Shown in pieces: positions 42,851-46,484 of a stretch of 46,484 bases of DNA. This stretch comes from Deltaproteobacteria bacterium (GTDB lineage Bacteria; Myxococcota_A; Polyangia; Haliangiales; Haliangiaceae): positions 1 to 46,484 of the forward strand of contig JAIOQA010000098.1 of assembly GCA_021413675.1 (NCBI GenBank), in the 5' to 3' direction. Both the position numbers and the translations under genes were made by a program. Under the pieces are notes generated by a model. It had not been told where the DNA came from and searched no databases. It was given only the letters and a program-made list of their open reading frames with translations. Positions within the stretch are counted from its first letter, which is position 1. Each line of letters begins with the position of its first letter.

Positions 42851-42885
42851 TGCCTCGCCCGGCCCGGTCGCGGCACCGTCGGCCC

Positions 42886-43797
42886 ATGAGCAGTGCCACC
42901 GCTGCGGTCGACGACCGCGATCAGATCCGCTGGGTCGACAACCTGCCGTTCTGGGGCGTCCACGTGATCGCCATCGCCGGCATCGCCTGGCTCGGCTTCT
43001 CGTGGTCGGGCGTCGCGATCGCCGCGATCTCGTACGGCGTGCGGTTGTTCGCGATCACCGCGGGCTACCACCGCTACTTCTCGCACCGCGCCTACAAGAC
43101 CAGCCGCCCGTTCCAGCTGGTGCTCGCGGTGATGGGCCTGACCGCCACCCAGAAGGGCCCGCTGTGGTGGGCCGCGCACCACCGCGTCCATCACAAGTAC
43201 TCCGACCAGCCCCAGGACGTGCACTCCGTCCGCCAGCGCGGCTTCTGGTGGGCGCACATGTTCTGGATCCTCGTGAAGCGCAACGCCGGCACCGACCTCG
43301 ATCGGGTCAAGGACCTGGCGAAGTTCCCCGAGCTGCGCTTCGTCGACCGCCACCAGATCTGGTTCACGGTCGCGTTCGCGGTCGCGCTGTACCTCGTCGG
43401 CGGCGCCCACGCGCTGGTCTGGGGCTACTTCGTGTCGACGGTCGTGCTGTGGCACGGCACGTTCACGATCAACTCGCTGTCGCACGTCTGGGGCTGGCGC
43501 CGCTACAACACCACCGACGACAGCGTGAACAACCCGCTGATGGCGATCCTCACCCTCGGCGAGGGCTGGCACAACAACCACCACTACTACCAGCGCTCGG
43601 CGCGCCAGGGCTTCTACTGGTGGGAGGTCGACATCAGCTTCTACATCCTGAAGCTGCTCGAGGTCGCGCACGTCGTCTGGGACGTGCAGGGCGTGCCGCA
43701 GCACGTCCGCGATCACCGCCCGGCGGCGCCGGTCTCGGCCGACGACATCGACGCGGCAGTCGCGCGCGCGGTCACGCCTGGTACCACGGCAAGCTGA
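42886..43797 (+). CDS. Fatty-acid (acyl-CoA/lipid) desaturase
   Basis: A 303-residue membrane di-iron desaturase that puts a cis double bond, probably at position 9, into saturated acyl chains. Start ATG 42886. The three histidine clusters are intact: HRYFSH (62-67), HRVHH (99-103) and HNNHH (229-233), the last inside the family motif GEGWHNNHHYY. Four membrane helices are expected; LPFWGVHVIAIAGIAWLGF is the first. The WGWRRYNTTDDSVNNP segment is also typical. It adjusts membrane fluidity, so cold or lipid control is usual. Its end overlaps the convergent neighbour by 26 bases. Confidence 0.93.
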   Translation: MSSATAAVDDRDQIRWVDNLPFWGVHVIAIAGIAWLGFSWSGVAIAAISYGVRLFAITAGYHRYFSHRAYKTSRPFQLVLAVMGLTATQKGPLWWAAHHRVHHKYSDQPQDVHSVRQRGFWWAHMFWILVKRNAGTDLDRVKDLAKFPELRFVDRHQIWFTVAFAVALYLVGGAHALVWGYFVSTVVLWHGTFTINSLSHVWGWRRYNTTDDSVNNPLMAILTLGEGWHNNHHYYQRSARQGFYWWEVDISFYILKLLEVAHVVWDVQGVPQHVRDHRPAAPVSADDIDAAVARAVTPGTTAS

Positions 43798-44461
43798 ACA
43801 GCTTGATCACCGCGAACAGCGCGACGCCGTAGCCGGCGACCAGGAAGCCCAGCCGCAGCTTGTTCTTCACGACCAGCGCGATGCCGGCGAGGAACAGCGC
43901 GAGCGTGAAGAACACGCCGTCGAGGCCGAACTGGGTCGAGTCGCCGCTGACCTTCTGGCCGTCGGCGAAGGTCTTGTCGGACTCGGCGAACTTCGCCATC
44001 GCTGGCGCGAGCTGCTTGTCCAGGTACTTCTCGTCGAGGTCGGAGTCCATGCCGGCGAGCAGCACCTCGTCGGTCATCGAGTCGGCCTTCTCCTTGTTGT
44101 GGCTGTGGAACTCGGCCGGGTAGCCGAGCGCCAGGTAGCCGTCGTTGCTCATGTGCTGGGTGTAGAGGAACTTCGCGACCTCGAGGTCGCGGGTCTTGAT
44201 GACGTCGTCGTGCGCGGTGACCGCGGCGATCATCAGCTCCTTGCCCTTGAGGTCGAGCTCCGAGTCGCGGCTCTCGATCGCGACGCCGTGGTTGTACATC
44301 GTCGACGCGCGGGTCGCGATCGTCGCGGCCTTGCCGTAGTACTCGGTCGCGGTCGAGCCCCACTGGCTGGCCTGGTATCCGGCCCATCCGCCTCCCAGGG
44401 CCGCGAGGCCGAGCAGGACGGTCACCAGGACTTCGAACAGGGAGGTCTTCTCATCGGACAT
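43772..44461 (-). CDS. DUF4337-like membrane protein
   Basis: A 229-residue protein: one N-terminal helix (8-27), a long charged helical middle, then two closing helices (about 184-203 and 207-224). The opening FEVLVTVLLGLAALGGGWAGYQASQW followed by an STATEYYGKAATIATRAS stretch fits the DUF4337 family, whose function is unknown. The middle probably forms a coiled coil outside the membrane. A -10-like TACCGT precedes the start by seven bases with no ribosome binding site. The gene overlaps the end of the desaturase by 26 bases on the opposite strand. Confidence 0.75.
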   Translation of the reverse strand: MSDEKTSLFEVLVTVLLGLAALGGGWAGYQASQWGSTATEYYGKAATIATRASTMYNHGVAIESRDSELDLKGKELMIAAVTAHDDVIKTRDLEVAKFLYTQHMSNDGYLALGYPAEFHSHNKEKADSMTDEVLLAGMDSDLDEKYLDKQLAPAMAKFAESDKTFADGQKVSGDSTQFGLDGVFFTLALFLAGIALVVKNKLRLGFLVAGYGVALFAVIKLFSLPWYQA

Positions 44462-44468
44462 TTTCGCA

Positions 44469-44474
44469 ACGGTA
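44469..44474 (-). promoter_or_regulatory. -10-like TACCGT, seven bases before a start codon
   Basis: On the minus strand TACCGT lies seven bases before ATG 44461, with GCGAAA in between. It is weaker than the others but has the same place relative to the start. Confidence 0.35.
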
Positions 44475-44567
44475 CACCGCGGCGAACGGCGGCAACGACG
44501 AGCGTGAGAGATCGCCTCGATGATTGTCCGGTGCCCGAGGGCTTGACCGCGCGTGGCCGTGCCGAGG

Positions 44568-46352
44568 TCAGTGCGGCGCGTGCGCGACCGAGAGCCGGCG
44601 GAACAGGCTGCGCTTCTTGTGCTGGTGCGCGGCCATGCGGCGCAGGATGTCGTCGAGCACGGCGACCGCGTCGGCGACGAACGGGCCCTTGTTGAGCATC
44701 ACGCACTCGGCGCGCCCCGCCATCGCGGCGTCGGTGACCTCGGCGCGCGAGGGCTGGCCGGTGCGCGCGAGCGTCTCGAGCACCTGGGTCGCCCAGATGA
44801 CCGGCACGTGCGCGGCCTCGCACAACCACAGGATCTCCTCCTGGACCTCGGCGAGGCGCTCGAAGCCGATCTCGACCGCGAGATCGCCGCGCGCGATCAT
44901 CACGCCCACCGGCGGCCGCGCCATCGCGGCGAGCAGCAGCGCGGGGAGCTGCGCGAAGGCCTCGCCGGTCTCGATCTTGAGCACGATCCCGAGCGCGTCG
45001 CCGCCGAGCTCCGCGAGCCGGGCGTGGAGCGCGCGCACGTCGTCCGGCGATCGGACGAACGAGGCCTCGACCACGTCGGCGTGGGCGACCGCGAACGCGA
45101 GCGCGCGCTCGTCGTCGGGGCCGAGCGCCGGGACGTCGAGCACGGTGTCGGGCAGGTTGATGCCCTTCTCGGCGCGCAGCGCGAAGCTCGCGCCGGCCAG
45201 GCGGAGCGCGACCAGCGAAGCGCCGTCGCCGTCGATCGCCTCGACCACGGTCTCGAGCATGCCGTCGTCGAAGATCACGCGCTGGCCGGGCCGCAGCGCG
45301 GCGACCGCAAGGTCGAGCGAGCAGCCGATCGCGCGATCGTCGACCGGGCGCGCGCCGGCGCGCAGCAGGCGGAAGCGATCGCCGGGCTCGATCCGCAGCG
45401 CGAACGGCTGCGCGGGCACCTCGGCGGTCCAGCGGCCCAGGCGCTCGCCGTCGCGGTGGGCCGCGACGCTGCAGTCGGGCGTCAGGTACACGGTGCGATC
45501 GACGATCGCGACCTGCGCGTCGAGCACGCGCAGCCGGCGCTTGCGGCCGCGGGCGTCGCGCACCCGCAGCTCGTCACCGCGGCGCAGCGGCCAGAGCGCG
45601 GTGGGGATCGCGAGCGCGGGCCCCGCGGGCGCGGCGTGCATGCGCGGATACAGCGCCACGCGGCACGGGACCTGGACCTGGCCGAGGTGATCCTTGGCCG
45701 GGCGCCAGCGCACGACCCGCGGGCCCTCGTGCCGCGCGACCGTGCGCAGCTTGGGCCCGGGCAGATCGACGACGACGCGGCAGGTTCGCCCGGCGCGGGC
45801 CGCGGCGGCGCGGACGGTCTCGACGATGCGGCCCCACGCCGCGGGATCCTCGTGGGCGCCGTTGACCCGCAGGATGTCGGTGCCCGCGCCGAGCGCCCGA
45901 TCGGCCCACGCCGCGTCGACCTGCGCGGCGGCGGGCGCGGTGACCATCACGCAGACGTCGCGGTGGGCCGGGCGCGGTCCGAGCAGCGCGCGGGTGTGGG
46001 TCTCGAGCAGGTGCGCGGCCTCGTCACGGCTCGGGGTGAGGGTCGCGATCGCGGGGGCGGCGGCGAGCGCGCCGCGCCGGACCCGCGCGTCGTCGATCCG
46101 CGCGCGCACCTGGTCGAGCGCGTCGAGCACGTGGCCCTCGATCCGCCCGAGGGACGACAGGCCGTGCGCCGCGAGCGCCTGCTGCAGCGGGCGGAGATCC
46201 TCGGCGCGCAGCGCCAGGTACGCGACCAGGTTGCGCGCGCTCGGCAAGAGGCTGGGCGCGACCGCGGCCAGCGCGGGCGCGTGGTCGGCGCGCGCGGCCA
46301 GCGCGCGGGCCCGGAGCGCATCGATCGCGGCGAGGAGGGCGTCGAAGTCCAT
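44568..46352 (-). CDS. Atypical pyruvate kinase
   Basis: A 594-residue enzyme related to pyruvate kinase, which makes ATP and pyruvate from phosphoenolpyruvate. Residues 1-130 are a helical extension not found in the standard enzyme. The barrel then shows known landmarks: AEKGINLPDTVL, IVLKIETGEAF with the catalytic-type Lys, MIARGDLAVEIGFERLAEVQEEI (metal and substrate site), and PVIWATQVLETL. The usual SGET loop reads MLNKGPFV, and the allosteric C-terminal domain is absent: the protein ends with 20 or so mainly basic residues. The B domain (about 215-340) is present. Atypical bacterial kinases with an N-terminal extension and an NKGP motif exist, so it is likely active but differently regulated. 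Confidence 0.85.
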   Translation of the reverse strand: MDFDALLAAIDALRARALAARADHAPALAAVAPSLLPSARNLVAYLALRAEDLRPLQQALAAHGLSSLGRIEGHVLDALDQVRARIDDARVRRGALAAAPAIATLTPSRDEAAHLLETHTRALLGPRPAHRDVCVMVTAPAAAQVDAAWADRALGAGTDILRVNGAHEDPAAWGRIVETVRAAAARAGRTCRVVVDLPGPKLRTVARHEGPRVVRWRPAKDHLGQVQVPCRVALYPRMHAAPAGPALAIPTALWPLRRGDELRVRDARGRKRRLRVLDAQVAIVDRTVYLTPDCSVAAHRDGERLGRWTAEVPAQPFALRIEPGDRFRLLRAGARPVDDRAIGCSLDLAVAALRPGQRVIFDDGMLETVVEAIDGDGASLVALRLAGASFALRAEKGINLPDTVLDVPALGPDDERALAFAVAHADVVEASFVRSPDDVRALHARLAELGGDALGIVLKIETGEAFAQLPALLLAAMARPPVGVMIARGDLAVEIGFERLAEVQEEILWLCEAAHVPVIWATQVLETLARTGQPSRAEVTDAAMAGRAECVMLNKGPFVADAVAVLDDILRRMAAHQHKKRSLFRRLSVAHAPH

Positions 46353-46415
46353 GGCCGGACGGTCGCAGCCCCCGGTGACAGCGCGGTAACAGGATGGTGT
46401 GGCGCGGCGTCGCGG

Positions 46416-46484
46416 TCAGCTCGCGCGGGCGATCGGCACGCGCCGGGCCCGGGCGCGCAGCTCGCTCGCGGTCACGCGCAGCTC
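46416..46484 (-). CDS. Partial CDS, C-terminus of an unknown protein
   Basis: The minus strand at the window edge reads ELRVTASELRARARRVPIARAS and a stop (TGA, 46416-46418). The frame is open to the end of the window. The peptide is Arg/Ala-rich and too short to assign. The gene continues outside the window, and the piece could be chance open frame in GC-rich DNA. Confidence 0.35.
   Translation of the reverse strand, partial: ELRVTASELRARARRVPIARAS

Overview
The window is very GC-rich (estimated by eye, roughly 70% G+C). It is dense with lipoproteins, TPR proteins, FHA, histidine-kinase and cyclase signalling genes, and has an AgmX/PglI-type protein beside a giant TPR protein. That combination points to a myxobacterium-like deltaproteobacterium, perhaps of the Haliangium/Kofleria type. 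This is inference from gene content; there is no rRNA or other marker gene here.

Layout. (1) 1-15.2 kb, plus strand: an AgmX/PglI-type TonB-like membrane protein whose frame continues upstream through a TAG, a TPR lipoprotein, and a 3,928-residue TPR protein. The set resembles parts of the Myxococcus gliding (Glt/Agl) locus, where agmX/gltJ, agmK/gltI and aglT occur together. (2) 15.2-15.7 kb: non-coding DNA holding a strong terminator, a 15-unit hexamer array, nested inverted repeats and a second hexamer array in opposite orientation. (3) 15.7-21.2 kb: a four-helix-bundle protein, an S41 peptidase divergent from a winged-helix regulator, a lipoprotein, a protein made of two copies of one domain, a zinc-ribbon protein and a probable beta-barrel. 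(4) 21.2-28.0 kb: FHA-GAF-class III cyclase, LPG-synthase-type membrane protein, NhaA antiporter, hybrid histidine kinase. (5) 28.1-31.3 kb: a pentameric ligand-gated ion channel homologue overlapping by four bases (GTGA) a Cache-HAMP receptor that has no output domain, then a bacterial expansin lipoprotein. (6) 31.3-37.6 kb: Yip1-like protein and nitronate monooxygenase, an M13 metallopeptidase broken by two opposite single-base frameshifts, and a second hybrid kinase whose kinase-receiver half resembles the first. (7) 37.7-46.5 kb: TetR regulator with a perfect 16-bp palindrome, a heterodimeric ABC exporter pair, a hypothetical protein, an acyl-CoA desaturase, a DUF4337-like membrane protein, an atypical pyruvate kinase, and the end of one more gene.

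The most novel candidate is the Cache-HAMP/ion-channel pair: an extracytoplasmic ligand sensor with no signalling output, translationally coupled to a Cys-loop-type channel. Next come the nested-repeat element at 15.2-15.7 kb and the expansin. Four single genes carry a TANNNT -10-like hexamer 7-9 bases before the start codon, which suggests leaderless transcription. All calls were made by reading the sequence; no database search was run.
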